A DNA stretch of 39,364 bases from DATMTS01 sp035564555. Lineage in GTDB: Bacteria; Actinomycetota; Actinomycetes; Actinomycetales; Microbacteriaceae. Shown piece after piece: positions 17,625 through 26,240 of the stretch. The DNA is taken from NCBI GenBank assembly GCA_035564555.1, contig DATMTS010000028.1, positions 1 through 39,364 on the forward strand. Reading direction: 5' to 3'. Numbering within the stretch: the stretch's first letter is position 1; each line of letters starts with the position of its first letter. The position numbers were made by a program, and so were the translations under genes. Below the pieces are notes generated by a model. The model worked only from the letters and a program-made list of their open reading frames with translations, was not told the origin of the DNA and made no database searches.

Positions 17625-17907
17625 GTATTTCCTTTCGTTGTCTCACTGCTGCGACGGCGTCGGCCGCCGCGGACGCGCGCGTGAGCGCGCCACGATCATT
17701 CGTTAGTGAGAGGGATGATGTGCCAGGGGTGCTCGGCTACAGAGCGTTCCCCGTCGAATCCTGATTCCGACGCAGCCGCACGCGAAATCCGGTTCTAGGC
17801 CAGTCAATGCTACCAGAACGCCGGCGAGTCTCTGCTCGCTGGGCGGAAGCGTTGATCGGTGCTGCGCGCAACCGAGCATTGCCCGAAAGCAATCGCCGCA
17901 GACGCGA
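17625..17907 (-). other. Intergenic region upstream of rpsD
   Basis: 283 bp without a gene. On the minus strand it should hold the rpsD promoter and leader, and the end of the epimerase transcript. A GCGCGC-GTGA-GCGCGC stem-loop is at 17675-17690, about 50 nt upstream of rpsD. A TTGACT resembling a -35 is at 17807-17802 without a matching -10. A weak 5-bp stem (ATTGC/GCAAT, 17878-17893) lies just past the epimerase stop. Nothing else was seen. Confidence 0.4.
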
Positions 17908-18843
17908 TTACTGGGCCGCGACCCAGTCGACTTCCTCCACCAGGAGGTCCAGTGCAGTTCCTACCGGCGCGTAGCCGAGAGCGTGTGACTTCTCGACGTC
18001 CAAGACGATCGGATGCGCGGATTGCCACGGATGCTGTCCTCGTTCCGATTCCGGATCGTCGTCCTCGAGCAGTTCGAGCGTTCCACTCCAGCCCAACCGT
18101 GCGCCGATCGCACGAACGATCTGCGCGGCGGTGGGGGCATCCGGGTCAGCGCTGTTGAGGATCCGCGATCCCGGACGGGCTGCCACGGTCTGGATGAGCG
18201 CCGCTGTGTTGGATGCCGCGGCGAGGTGATCGACCGAGGCGCCGCGCGCCGCCAGTGCGATGGCGGGCTCGCCACTCCTCATCCGGGTGACGAACGAACG
18301 CGTGCGCGCGTTTCGCGCCCATCGACCGTGAACCTTGGATGGGCGGATGACGGTGACCGGCAGACCGCTGTCCAGGGCCACTTGCTCCGCCGCGACTTTG
18401 CAGGGTGCATATCCCTCGCGGCTGAACGGGCTGACGTCATCCCCCGCGGGCCGCAGAGTGGGCGCGTCCTCGCCGATCGGACAATCGAACCACGGCGGCT
18501 CATCGCCGTTGATGTGACGGCCTTCACCGTCGATGTAGACGGCTCTGCTCGACACGAGCACGGTGCAGGCGGCGGAGGCCATGACGGGCAGGAGCGCACG
18601 GACATCCGCTGCGCGATACGCGAGAAGATCGACCAGGAGGTCCGCTCCCTCACCGACGAGCGCTTGGATCTCGCGGGTGCCGCTTCGCTCGATCGCGTGG
18701 AAGCGCACGTCGGCGGCAGCCAATTCGAGCGGCATGGCGGCAGCGTTCCGGCCCGTCACGGCCACGTCCCAACCGGCCTGGGCCAGTCGTAACGCGGTCG
18801 CCCCGCCGATCGCACCCGTTCCACCCAGAACTATTGCGAGCAC
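17908..18843 (-). CDS. NAD(P)-binding epimerase/reductase (extended SDR type)
   Basis: 311 residues. A Rossmann fold begins at the second residue with VLGGTGAIGGATALRLA (GxxGxxG). The catalytic region has SSRAVYIDGEG and a later YAPCKVAAEQ (YxxxK), consistent with an extended short-chain dehydrogenase/NAD-dependent epimerase. HGRWARNARTRSFV follows in the substrate half. The GTG start overlaps the kinase gene by 13 bp, so the two form a pair inserted between rpsD and rarA. Substrate not identifiable; a sugar nucleotide or small carbonyl compound are both possible. Confidence 0.8.
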   Translation of the reverse strand: MLAIVLGGTGAIGGATALRLAQAGWDVAVTGRNAAAMPLELAAADVRFHAIERSGTREIQALVGEGADLLVDLLAYRAADVRALLPVMASAACTVLVSSRAVYIDGEGRHINGDEPPWFDCPIGEDAPTLRPAGDDVSPFSREGYAPCKVAAEQVALDSGLPVTVIRPSKVHGRWARNARTRSFVTRMRSGEPAIALAARGASVDHLAAASNTAALIQTVAARPGSRILNSADPDAPTAAQIVRAIGARLGWSGTLELLEDDDPESERGQHPWQSAHPIVLDVEKSHALGYAPVGTALDLLVEEVDWVAAQ

Positions 18844-19436
18844 ACGGACCGCCAGCTTTCATCCGCGTCGTCGATGTGAAGCACGTCGGCGCCCTGCGCC
18901 GGGTGGAAGCGAACCGCGAACTCGCGATCGTTCGGCACCCAGACATCGTCCCAGAGCCTGTCATGCGAACGGCCGAGCGCGCGGTCGCGCGCCTTGCCCC
19001 GTTCGGTCGCAGTCCGCAAATCAAGATCGATCCAGATCTTCACATCGAGCATGCCGTTCAACTCCGGGTGGAAGAGACCCACGGCGTCGACGATGAGCAC
19101 GCGAGCGTCGGGTAGCTGTTCGCTGGGGCCCAATGCGCGGGTCGACCAATTGAAGCGGCGCAAACGAACAGTGCGACCGAGGCGGAAGGGCTCCAAGACT
19201 TCTTGCCTCAGACGCACACGGTCCATGCCGTCCCAATCCTGTGAACGATGATGCGACCTTGCGGGATCGAGAAAGTCATCGCCACGTACGCGGATGCTCC
19301 CGGAGACCGATCGGACGAGAGCGCGCGCAAGAGTGGACTTGCCTGAACCGCCGTATCCGGAGATTCCCACCGCCAGATGTGATGTTGCGGAACTCCTGAG
19401 GCGGATCAATTCAACGAGCTCGGCAAACGATGGCAT
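18831..19436 (-). CDS. P-loop kinase of the uridine kinase-like family
   Basis: 201 residues. Walker A is GYGGSGKST (about residues 26-34), followed by RVRGDDFLDPARSHH, where the Asp pair matches the substrate-binding position of uridine/pantothenate-type kinases. VLIVDAVGLFHPEL is the Walker B-like strand and ATERGKARDR the lid with arginines. Actinobacteria carry several such proteins annotated as uridine kinases without proof; nucleoside, sugar or cofactor phosphorylation are all possible. It lies 28 nt after rarA and overlaps the epimerase gene, suggesting one operon. Confidence 0.75.
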   Translation of the reverse strand: MPSFAELVELIRLRSSATSHLAVGISGYGGSGKSTLARALVRSVSGSIRVRGDDFLDPARSHHRSQDWDGMDRVRLRQEVLEPFRLGRTVRLRRFNWSTRALGPSEQLPDARVLIVDAVGLFHPELNGMLDVKIWIDLDLRTATERGKARDRALGRSHDRLWDDVWVPNDREFAVRFHPAQGADVLHIDDADESWRSVCSQ

Positions 19437-19464
19437 CGCACAACCCTATGAGCCGCGTCCGGGC

Positions 19465-20901
19465 TCAGCGTCCGCGCACGATCTTCAGCAGCTTCGCCAG
19501 CCGCGCGGAGATCTCGCGTTCGTTGCCGTGCTCGGTCGGGTGGTAGTACGAGGCTCCGGTCAGCTCGTTCGGCAGGTACTGCTGCTTCACCACGCCGAGG
19601 TCGTCGTCATGCGGGTAGACGTACCCTTTGCCGTGCCCGAGACGTTTCGCACCCGGATAGTGGGCATCGCGCAGATGCTTCGGAACCCGGCCGATCCTCC
19701 CGGCGCGCACGTCGGCAAGTGCGGCATCCAGCGCCATGTATGCGGAGTTCGACTTGGGGGCGGTCGCGAGATGGACCACGGCCTGCGCGAGCGGGATGCG
19801 GCCCTCGGGCATGCCGATGTACTGCACAGCGTCGGCGGCGGCGATCGCGACCTGCAGGGCCTGCGGGTCGGCCATACCGATGTCTTCGGAGGCCAGCACG
19901 ATGATGCGCCGCGCGATGAAACGCGGATCCTCTCCCGCTTCGATCATGCGCGCCAGATAGTGCAGAGACGCGTCGACGTCGCTGCCGCGCACAGACTTGA
20001 TGAACGCGCTGATCACGTCGTAGTGCTCGTCGCCGTTTCGGTCGTAGCGCAGCAGGGCGCGGTCGACGGCCCGGGACACGAGCTCGGCCGTCACGAGCGG
20101 CGCCTCGTCGAGTTGAACTCGATCGGATGCCTCGACGGCCGGGCTCTCGGCCGCGGTGGCCGCCGGATCCGTGCCCTGCGAATCCGGGCCCTGCGAATCC
20201 GTGCCTTCGGCCGTCGGCTCGGTCGACGCGGCAGATACCGACGCGGCCTCGAGTGCGGTGAGCGCGCGGCGGGCGTCGCCCGAGGCGAGCCGGATCAGAG
20301 CTTTGCGCGCTTGGGGGTCCAGTCGCACCGCGTCGGCCAGACCGCGGGGGTCGTGCACGGCCCGATCGATCAGGATTCCCAGGTCGTCGTCGCTGAGAGG
20401 TTCGAGGGTCAGCAGCAGTGATCGCGAAAGCAGCGGAGCGATGACCGAGAACGACGGATTCTCCGTGGTCGCGGCGACCAGGATGACCCAGCCGTTCTCC
20501 ACGCCCGGTAGCAGGGCGTCTTGCTGGGCCTTCGTGAATCGGTGGATCTCATCGAGGAAGAGGACCGTCGACACGCCGTACAGGTCGCGGTTCGACATCG
20601 CCTCCTCCATCACCTGGCGCACATCGCGCACACCGGCGGAGACCGCCGAGAGCTCGACGAACCGCCGACCTGAGGAATGCGCGATGGCCTGCGCGAGCGT
20701 GGTCTTGCCGGTGCCGGGCGGCCCCCACAGGATCACCGAGACCGAGCCGCGCTCCCCCGTCTTGTCGCTGGCCAGTGCCACCAGCGGTGAACCGGGAGTG
20801 AGCAGATGTTTCTGCCCTGCGACCTCTTCCAGGCTGCGTGGGCGCATTCGGACGGCGAGGGGCGTCGCGCCCGTGCGCAATCCAACTCGCGTGTCCACCA
20901 C
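19465..20901 (-). CDS. rarA: Replication-associated recombination protein A (AAA+ ATPase)
   Basis: RarA/MgsA (Mgs1/WRNIP1 family) acts at stalled replication forks. 478 residues, GTG start. N-terminus RMRPRSLEEVAGQKHLL is typical; Walker A GPPGTGKTTL (60-69), Walker B LFLDEIHRF, sensor 1 ATTENPSF and the arginine finger region SRSLLLTLEPL follow. The C-terminal tetramerisation region has SAFIKSVRGSDVDA and YPHDDDLGVVKQQYLP, both family hallmarks. Unusual is a Glu/Ser/Asp/Ala-rich insert at about 223-262, including the repeat GTDSQGPDSQGTD, between the lid and C-terminal domains. Divergent from the cyclophilin gene. Confidence 0.95.
   Translation of the reverse strand: MVDTRVGLRTGATPLAVRMRPRSLEEVAGQKHLLTPGSPLVALASDKTGERGSVSVILWGPPGTGKTTLAQAIAHSSGRRFVELSAVSAGVRDVRQVMEEAMSNRDLYGVSTVLFLDEIHRFTKAQQDALLPGVENGWVILVAATTENPSFSVIAPLLSRSLLLTLEPLSDDDLGILIDRAVHDPRGLADAVRLDPQARKALIRLASGDARRALTALEAASVSAASTEPTAEGTDSQGPDSQGTDPAATAAESPAVEASDRVQLDEAPLVTAELVSRAVDRALLRYDRNGDEHYDVISAFIKSVRGSDVDASLHYLARMIEAGEDPRFIARRIIVLASEDIGMADPQALQVAIAAADAVQYIGMPEGRIPLAQAVVHLATAPKSNSAYMALDAALADVRAGRIGRVPKHLRDAHYPGAKRLGHGKGYVYPHDDDLGVVKQQYLPNELTGASYYHPTEHGNEREISARLAKLLKIVRGR
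20172..20201. repeat. Tandem 15-bp repeat inside rarA
   Basis: Two copies of a 15-bp unit (TGCCCTGCGAATCCG at 20172-20186 and GGCCCTGCGAATCCG at 20187-20201) differ at one base; a degenerate start of a third copy follows. They encode the (G-x-D-S-Q) repeat in the rarA insert. Being a multiple of three, copy changes would keep the frame. Confidence 0.8.
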
Positions 20902-20985
20902 TCCTCAAGAATAGGCGGCGCCCCCGACAGCGGACCCTGCCGGGCTCGCTGCCGGCTGTCGCGGCATCGGGAGTGCCCGGCGCAT

Positions 20986-21015
20986 TTGGCCACCCATGGT
21001 TTCGTTGCGTAAAGT
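20986..21015 (+). promoter_or_regulatory. Candidate promoter of the cyclophilin gene
   Basis: TTGGCC (20986-20991) and TAAAGT (21010-21015) are separated by 18 bp in the 201-bp gap between the divergent rarA and cyclophilin genes. The -10 has four of six consensus matches including the key T-A and final T. The expected start is near 21022, about 80 nt before the coding start. Confidence 0.35.
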
Positions 21016-21102
21016 TCGACCTGGATCGGGCCGGACCTCGTGGCCTGCACCGTCTCTGTCGACCGAGCGCGCCGCACCTCGCCGCGCACCTGGAGGAGTT
21101 AC

Positions 21103-21951
21103 GTGGCACCGAAGAAGCAGTCCGATCGTGAGGCACGGCAGGCACGCGAGCGGTTGCGTGCGTATCAGGCGAGACAGACCGTTCACGACCTCGGCCGTCG
21201 CCGACGGGTGCGTGACAACATCGTCGCGGCCGTCGGCATCGTGGTGGTCATCGCCCTCGCGGTGGTGCTGCAGTTGACCTACTTCGGGGCCGGCCCGGGC
21301 AAGGTCTCGGCCAAGACACCCAGCGCATCGGCAACGCCGTCGCCGTCATCGGCAACGCCGTCGCCGTCATCGGCCACGCCGTCGCCGTCGGCGACCGGGT
21401 CGAACCATGGCGACGTGCCGTCCAAGACGATCGCCGCAGGCCGCACCTGGACCGGCACGATGACCGTCAATGGCATCAAGCTCGGCATCTCGCTCGACGG
21501 CAAGGCTGCGCCGCAGGCTGTCTCCTCGACGATCAGCCTGATCAGGAAGGGGTTCTACAACGGGCTGAGCTGTCATCGACTCACGGATGGCGGTTTCTAC
21601 GTGCTGCAATGCGGTGACCCCAAGGGCGATGGAACCGGCGGCCCCGGCTACAGCTACGGTCCGATCGAGAACGCCCCGTCCGACAACGTCTACGCGACCG
21701 GCGTGCTCGCCATGGCGCGCAGCTCGAACGACGCGTATAGCCAAGGCAGCCAGTTCTTCATCGTCTACCAGAAGACGAGCATTCCGGCCGACCAGGCCGG
21801 CGGCTACACCGTGATCGGTAAGATCACCAGCGGTCTGGCGCAGCTGAACTCCGCGGTCACATCCAAGGGGCTGACCCCGAGCGACCCGAGCAATCCGAAC
21901 GACGGAAAGCCGAAGGTCGCGACGAAGATCGACTCGGTAACGATCAAGTAA
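21103..21951 (+). CDS. Membrane-anchored cyclophilin-type peptidyl-prolyl isomerase
   Basis: 282 residues from the GTG at 21103, which has GGAGG 6 nt upstream. Basic cytoplasmic N-terminus (1-42), one transmembrane helix (IVAAVGIVVVIALAVVLQL), a Ser/Thr/Pro-rich linker with three SATPSPS repeats, then a cyclophilin domain outside the membrane. Cyclophilin core motifs are CHRLTDGGFYVLQCGDP, GPGYSYGPIENAP and SQFFIVYQKTSIPAD. The domain probably helps fold exported proteins. M. tuberculosis has a comparable gene next to relA (ppiB, Rv2582). The catalytic Arg region (FHR in E. coli) is present as CHR. Confidence 0.93.
   Translation: MAPKKQSDREARQARERLRAYQARQTVHDLGRRRRVRDNIVAAVGIVVVIALAVVLQLTYFGAGPGKVSAKTPSASATPSPSSATPSPSSATPSPSATGSNHGDVPSKTIAAGRTWTGTMTVNGIKLGISLDGKAAPQAVSSTISLIRKGFYNGLSCHRLTDGGFYVLQCGDPKGDGTGGPGYSYGPIENAPSDNVYATGVLAMARSSNDAYSQGSQFFIVYQKTSIPADQAGGYTVIGKITSGLAQLNSAVTSKGLTPSDPSNPNDGKPKVATKIDSVTIK
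21328..21390 (+). repeat. Three tandem 21-bp repeats encoding SATPSPS
   Basis: Units at 21328-21348, 21349-21369 and 21370-21390. The first two are identical; the third has two base changes. They encode the extracellular linker of the cyclophilin and could vary in number without frameshift. Confidence 0.9.
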
Positions 21952-22052
21952 CCGCGCCCGTCCCTGCTCGAGGAGCGTGCAATAGGCTTGGTTCCGCAGT
22001 GTCGTCCGACGTCCGGTCGCACCGGTGCGCGGAGAAGAACAGGTGAGGACTC

Positions 22053-23282
22053 GTGGCCAGTACTGAACAGCAACCGTGGGGTCGTGTCGACGAAACGGGG
22101 ACCGTGTACGTGCGGGAGGGCGACGGTGAACGCGTCGTCGGAGAGTACCCCGATGGCACGGCCGAGGAAGCCCTCGCCTACTTCGAACGCAAATATTCGG
22201 ATCTCGCAGGTCAGGTGACCCTGCTCGAGCAGCGCGCCAAGCGCGGTGCGCCCGTCGCCGACGTCGCCAAGGCGGTCGCGTCGTTGCGCAAACATGTCGC
22301 CGGTGCGAACGCGGTCGGGGATCTGTCGTCACTCGCGGCCCGGTTGGATGCTCTGGGCGGCACAGTCGAAGAGCTCACGGAACAGCAGAGCGCCGAGGCC
22401 AAGGCGGCTTCCGAGGCGGCCCTTGCCGAGCGCACGGCTATCGTCGAGGAGGTCGAGCGGCTCGCGGCCGAGGACCCGCAGAAGACGCAGTGGAAGCGCA
22501 CCAGCTCGGCGCTTGAGGAGCTCTTCGCCCGGTGGCAGGAGCATCAGCATGCGGCTCCGAGACTTCCGAAGTCGGAGACCAACGAGTTGTGGAAGCGGTT
22601 CCGCGCCGCACGGGCGACGATCGAGCGCAACCGCAAGGCGTTCTACTCCGAGCTCGATGCCGAGCATCGTGACGTTCGGGCACGCAAAATGCGGTTGATC
22701 GAACAGGCCGAGGCTCTTGTTCCGCGTGGCGTCGACGGCATCTCGGAATATCGCACACTGCTCGAGGAGTGGAAGCGCGCCGGCCGTGCAGGCAAGCGGA
22801 ACGACGACGCGCTGTGGGCGCGGTTCAAAGCCGCCGGCGACGCTATCTATGCCGCAAAGGCCGAGGTGGATGCGAAGGAGAACGAGGAGTTCTCCGCCAA
22901 CCTCCAGGCCAAGCTCGCCCTGCTCGAGGAGGCCGAGCCGCTGCTGAAGGCAACCGACCGGGAGCGGGCGCGCTCCGCTCTGCTGTCGATCCAGAGCCGA
23001 TGGGATGCCGTGGGCAAGGTTCCCCGCGATCAGGTCAAGGTCGTAGAGGAACGACTGCGCAAGGTCGAATCGGCGGTGCGCAAGCTCGACGAAGATCACT
23101 GGCAGCGCAACAACCCGGAGAAGAAGGCGCGCAGCGAGGGCCTTGCGGCCCAGTTGCACGACGCCATCGCGAAGCTCGAGGAGGAGTTGGCGGCCGCGGA
23201 AGCCGGCGGCGACGCCCGCGCGATCTCCGCAGCGCGCGAAGCTCTCGAGGCGCGCAAGGCCTGGCTCGACGCCCTCGGCTGA
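22053..23282 (+). CDS. DUF349 domain protein
   Basis: 409 residues, GTG start with GGTGAGGA just upstream. The N-terminus (EQQPWGRVDETGTVYVREGDG) is a short beta-rich cap conserved in actinobacterial members; the remainder is helical, with several DUF349 repeats visible as W-K-x-A/R patterns: TQWKRTSSALEELFARW, LWKRFRAAR, EWKRAGRAGKRNDDALWARF and SRWDAVGKVPRDQ. The C-terminus is an acidic coiled coil. No signal peptide or membrane helix. Function is not established; the gene neighbours rel and the cyclophilin across actinobacteria. Confidence 0.9.
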   Translation: MASTEQQPWGRVDETGTVYVREGDGERVVGEYPDGTAEEALAYFERKYSDLAGQVTLLEQRAKRGAPVADVAKAVASLRKHVAGANAVGDLSSLAARLDALGGTVEELTEQQSAEAKAASEAALAERTAIVEEVERLAAEDPQKTQWKRTSSALEELFARWQEHQHAAPRLPKSETNELWKRFRAARATIERNRKAFYSELDAEHRDVRARKMRLIEQAEALVPRGVDGISEYRTLLEEWKRAGRAGKRNDDALWARFKAAGDAIYAAKAEVDAKENEEFSANLQAKLALLEEAEPLLKATDRERARSALLSIQSRWDAVGKVPRDQVKVVEERLRKVESAVRKLDEDHWQRNNPEKKARSEGLAAQLHDAIAKLEEELAAAEAGGDARAISAAREALEARKAWLDALG

Positions 23283-23433
23283 ACCGTCGCGCGGCAGGTC
23301 GATCCTCGGCTCGATTCGTGGCGCGCGCCCCTGCCGGCCGCAACCGGTTCTCCACAGTCGTCGAATGATCCGGCTCTGCACATTCGGGGAGCCCACGGTG
23401 ATTGCGATGTCGCGTGCGCGGCACCATGGTTGC

Positions 23434-24000
23434 ATGAACCGCGTTCTGGCCCCGGTGCTGTCGTCGTCGGACCTGCCGCTGCCTGAGCTGTGCGCCGCGC
23501 GCATCGACGGCGAGGTCTTCGCCATCGACGAGTGCTTCGCCACGATCGACGCGGACGATACTCCGGCGCTGCGGGGTGCGGCGCTGCTGTCGCTTACCGG
23601 GCCTCGCGCGGTCGCGGTGCTGGAGAGCGCACTGTGGGTGCACGGTCTGAGTGCAGCTGCGCCCGACGTCCACCAGGTGCGCACCTCCCGGCGAGACCGG
23701 GTGCGGCTGCCCGCCATTCGGCGTCTTGTGGCGGGAACGGCGCAGTTCCACGACGGTGACGTGATTCGTGCCGGAGGCATGTCTGTCACGACGCTGGAAC
23801 GCACCGTGACAGACATGCTGCTCGCCGACGACTTCGGGCCGCAGCGTTGCCGGCTGGTGCGTATCGCCCTCGATGTGCATCCTGCCCTGGTCGCTGGATG
23901 CGCGTCGCGCATCCAGTCGGCGGATCACCTGCCTGGCAAGCATCGCGCGTTGCGCCGCCTGACCGATGCGCAGACGTCGGCGGTGTCTAACCCGCGCTGA
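23434..24000 (+). CDS. AbiEi-like protein without N-terminal wing-helix domain
   Basis: 188 residues from ATG 23434. The middle (ALLSLTGPRAVAVLESALWVHGL) and VHQVRTSRRD followed by GMSVTTLERTVTDMLL resemble the C-terminal part of AbiEi-family antitoxins, including the characteristic TTxERTxxD segment. There is no obvious N-terminal helix-turn-helix and no AbiEii nucleotidyltransferase toxin beside it, so toxin-antitoxin function is doubtful. Alternative in-frame starts are a GTG at 23398 with GGGGAG upstream and an ATG at 23365; the chosen start fits the hydrophobic LPPLPE-type opening (SSSDLPLPELCAARIDGE). Its end overlaps the end of rel by 14 bp, tail to tail. Confidence 0.7.
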   Translation: MNRVLAPVLSSSDLPLPELCAARIDGEVFAIDECFATIDADDTPALRGAALLSLTGPRAVAVLESALWVHGLSAAAPDVHQVRTSRRDRVRLPAIRRLVAGTAQFHDGDVIRAGGMSVTTLERTVTDMLLADDFGPQRCRLVRIALDVHPALVAGCASRIQSADHLPGKHRALRRLTDAQTSAVSNPR

Positions 24001-26239
24001 CGCGGTACACGTCGTAGACGCCGTCGATGCGGCGAACGGCATTCAGCACGCGATCCAGGTGGGTGGTGTCCCCCATCTCGAACACGAACCGGCTCAGCGC
24101 CAGCCGATCGCTCGAGGTCTGCACGGTGGCCGAGAGGATGTTCACGTGATGCTCGGAGAGAACACGCGTGACGTCCGAGAGCAGCCCGGAGCGGTCGAGC
24201 GCCTCGACCTGGATCTGCACGAGGAATATGCTCTTGGACGACGGCGCCCATTCGACGTCGATCATCCGTTCCGGTTCCTGCAGCAGCGCCTGCACGTTGT
24301 GGCAACTGGTCTGGTGCACCGAGACACCGGACCCGCGCGTGACGAACCCGACGATCGGGTCCCCGGGCACCGGCGTACAGCATTTCGCCAGCTTGACCAG
24401 GATGTCCGGTGCCCCTCGAACGAGCACGCCGGAGTCGCTGTTGCGCAGCGACCGGCCACGCGGGCGGGTCGGAGGCGGAAGCTCGGTGACGTCGGCGTCG
24501 GTCTCGACCTGAAGCGACGCGACGACCTTCTCGAGCACCGACTGGGTCGATACGTGCCCTTCGCCGATCGCCGCGTACAGTGCCGACACGTCGTCGTAGT
24601 GCATCTGCGCCGCGACCTCGCCGAGCGAGTCCTGTGACATCAGCTTCTGCAGCGGCAGATTCTGCTTGCGCATGGCGCGCGCGATGGCATCCTTGCCTTG
24701 TTCGATCGCCTCGTCGCGGCGTTCCTTGGTGAACCACTGCCGGATCTTGTTGCGCGCCCTCGGGCTCTGCACGAACGTCAGCCAGTCCTGGCTCGGGCCC
24801 GAGTCCGGATTCTTCGAGGTGAACACCTCGACGACGTCACCGGTGTTCAACGGGCTCTCCAGCGGAACGAGGCGTCCATTGACCTTCGCGCCCATGGTGC
24901 GGTGACCCACCTCGGTGTGCACCGCATAGGCGAAGTCGACCGGCGTCGCACCGGCCGGCAGCCCGATCACCCTGCCCTTCGGCGTGAAGACGTAGACCTC
25001 TTTCGCACCGATCTCGAAGCGCAGCGAATCGAGGAACTCCCCCGGGTCGGCCGTCTCGGCCTGCCAGTCGGAGATGTGCGCGAGCCACGCCATGTCGGCG
25101 TCGACCTTGCCGCCTGAGCCGCCGCCCTTGCCGCTCATCCGCTCCTTGTACTTCCAGTGCGCGGCGACGCCGAACTCAGCGCGCTGGTGCATCTCCTCGG
25201 TTCGGATCTGGATCTCCACCGCGCGGCCCTCCGGCCCGACCACGGTGGTGTGCAGCGACTGGTAGAGATTGAACTTGGGGGTGGCGATGTAGTCCTTGAA
25301 CCTGCCGGGCATCGGGGTCCATCGCGCGTGGATCTGGCCGAGCACGGCGTAGCAGTCGCGCACCGACGAGACGAGCACCCGGATGCCGACCAGGTCGTAG
25401 ATCTCGTCGAATTCGCGCCCGCGCACGATCATCTTCTGATAGATCGAGTAGTACTGCTTCGGCCGGCCGCTGACTTTGCCGCGGATCTTCGCCGACTTGA
25501 GATCGTCGTTGATGGTGTCGATGACCTGTTGCACGATGTGTTCGCGCTCGGGCGAGCGTTGCTTCACCAGGTTCTCGATCTCGATGTACAGCTTGGGATA
25601 GAGCACGGCGAACGAGAGGTCTTCGAGCTCCCATTTGATGGTCTGGATGCCCAGCCGGTGCGCGAGCGGTGCGTAGATCTCGAGGGTCTCGGTCGCCTTG
25701 CGGGTGGCAGACTCGGCCGGCACGAATCCCCAGGTTCGGGCGTTGTGCAGTCGATCGGCGAGTTTGATGATGAGCACGCGGATGTCTTTCGACATCGCGA
25801 CGATCATCTTGCGCACCGTCTCGGCCTGCGCGCTTTCACCGTATTTGACCTTGTCGAGCTTGGTCACACCGTCGACGAGCATGGCGATCTCGTCGCCGAA
25901 GTCACTGCGCAGCTCGTCGAGCGTGTATTCGGTGTCCTCCACCGTGTCGTGCAGCAGTGCGGCCGCGATGGTCTTGGGCCCGATGCCGAGATCGGCGAGG
26001 ATCTGCGCGACCGCGACCGGATGTGTGATGTACGGTTCGCCGCTGCGGCGCTTCTGACCGGAGTGGGCACGTTCGGCGACCGTGTACGCGCGTTCGACGA
26101 TGGAGAGGTCGGCTTTGGGATGATGCGTCCGCACGGTGCGCATCAGCGTGTCGACCGCGCCGGCCGGCTGAGCCCGGGAGAAGATCCGCGGCACCAGGCG
26201 GCGCAGTGAGGCGGACTGCGATGTCGTCGTATCCACCAT
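23987..26239 (-). CDS. relA: Bifunctional (p)ppGpp synthetase/hydrolase Rel
   Basis: Long RSH protein, 750 residues, making and degrading the stringent-response alarmone on or near ribosomes. HD hydrolase domain about 65-200 with ALLHDTVEDTEY (His97-Asp98) intact. Synthetase domain about 245-370 with RVLVSSVRDCYAVLG, GRFKDYIATPKFNLYQSLHT and EIQIRT. TGS domain about 410-470 (VYVFTPKGRVIGLPAGATPVD), a helical/zinc-finger-like region with KCCTPVPGDPIVGFV, and a C-terminal ACT domain (670-745). Both catalytic centres look complete, so this is the single bifunctional Rel usual in actinobacteria. It follows the rhodanese gene with a 1-nt gap between stop and start. Confidence 0.97.
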   Translation of the reverse strand: MVDTTTSQSASLRRLVPRIFSRAQPAGAVDTLMRTVRTHHPKADLSIVERAYTVAERAHSGQKRRSGEPYITHPVAVAQILADLGIGPKTIAAALLHDTVEDTEYTLDELRSDFGDEIAMLVDGVTKLDKVKYGESAQAETVRKMIVAMSKDIRVLIIKLADRLHNARTWGFVPAESATRKATETLEIYAPLAHRLGIQTIKWELEDLSFAVLYPKLYIEIENLVKQRSPEREHIVQQVIDTINDDLKSAKIRGKVSGRPKQYYSIYQKMIVRGREFDEIYDLVGIRVLVSSVRDCYAVLGQIHARWTPMPGRFKDYIATPKFNLYQSLHTTVVGPEGRAVEIQIRTEEMHQRAEFGVAAHWKYKERMSGKGGGSGGKVDADMAWLAHISDWQAETADPGEFLDSLRFEIGAKEVYVFTPKGRVIGLPAGATPVDFAYAVHTEVGHRTMGAKVNGRLVPLESPLNTGDVVEVFTSKNPDSGPSQDWLTFVQSPRARNKIRQWFTKERRDEAIEQGKDAIARAMRKQNLPLQKLMSQDSLGEVAAQMHYDDVSALYAAIGEGHVSTQSVLEKVVASLQVETDADVTELPPPTRPRGRSLRNSDSGVLVRGAPDILVKLAKCCTPVPGDPIVGFVTRGSGVSVHQTSCHNVQALLQEPERMIDVEWAPSSKSIFLVQIQVEALDRSGLLSDVTRVLSEHHVNILSATVQTSSDRLALSRFVFEMGDTTHLDRVLNAVRRIDGVYDVYRVSAG

Positions 26240-26240
26240 G

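Noticed and set aside
19449..19467. TGAGCC/GGCTCA stem at the rarA stop
   Set aside because: Six pairs only and overlapping coding sequence; too weak to call a terminator.
23434..24000. Complete type IV toxin-antitoxin system
   Set aside because: No AbiEii-like toxin gene on either side and no N-terminal DNA-binding domain seen.
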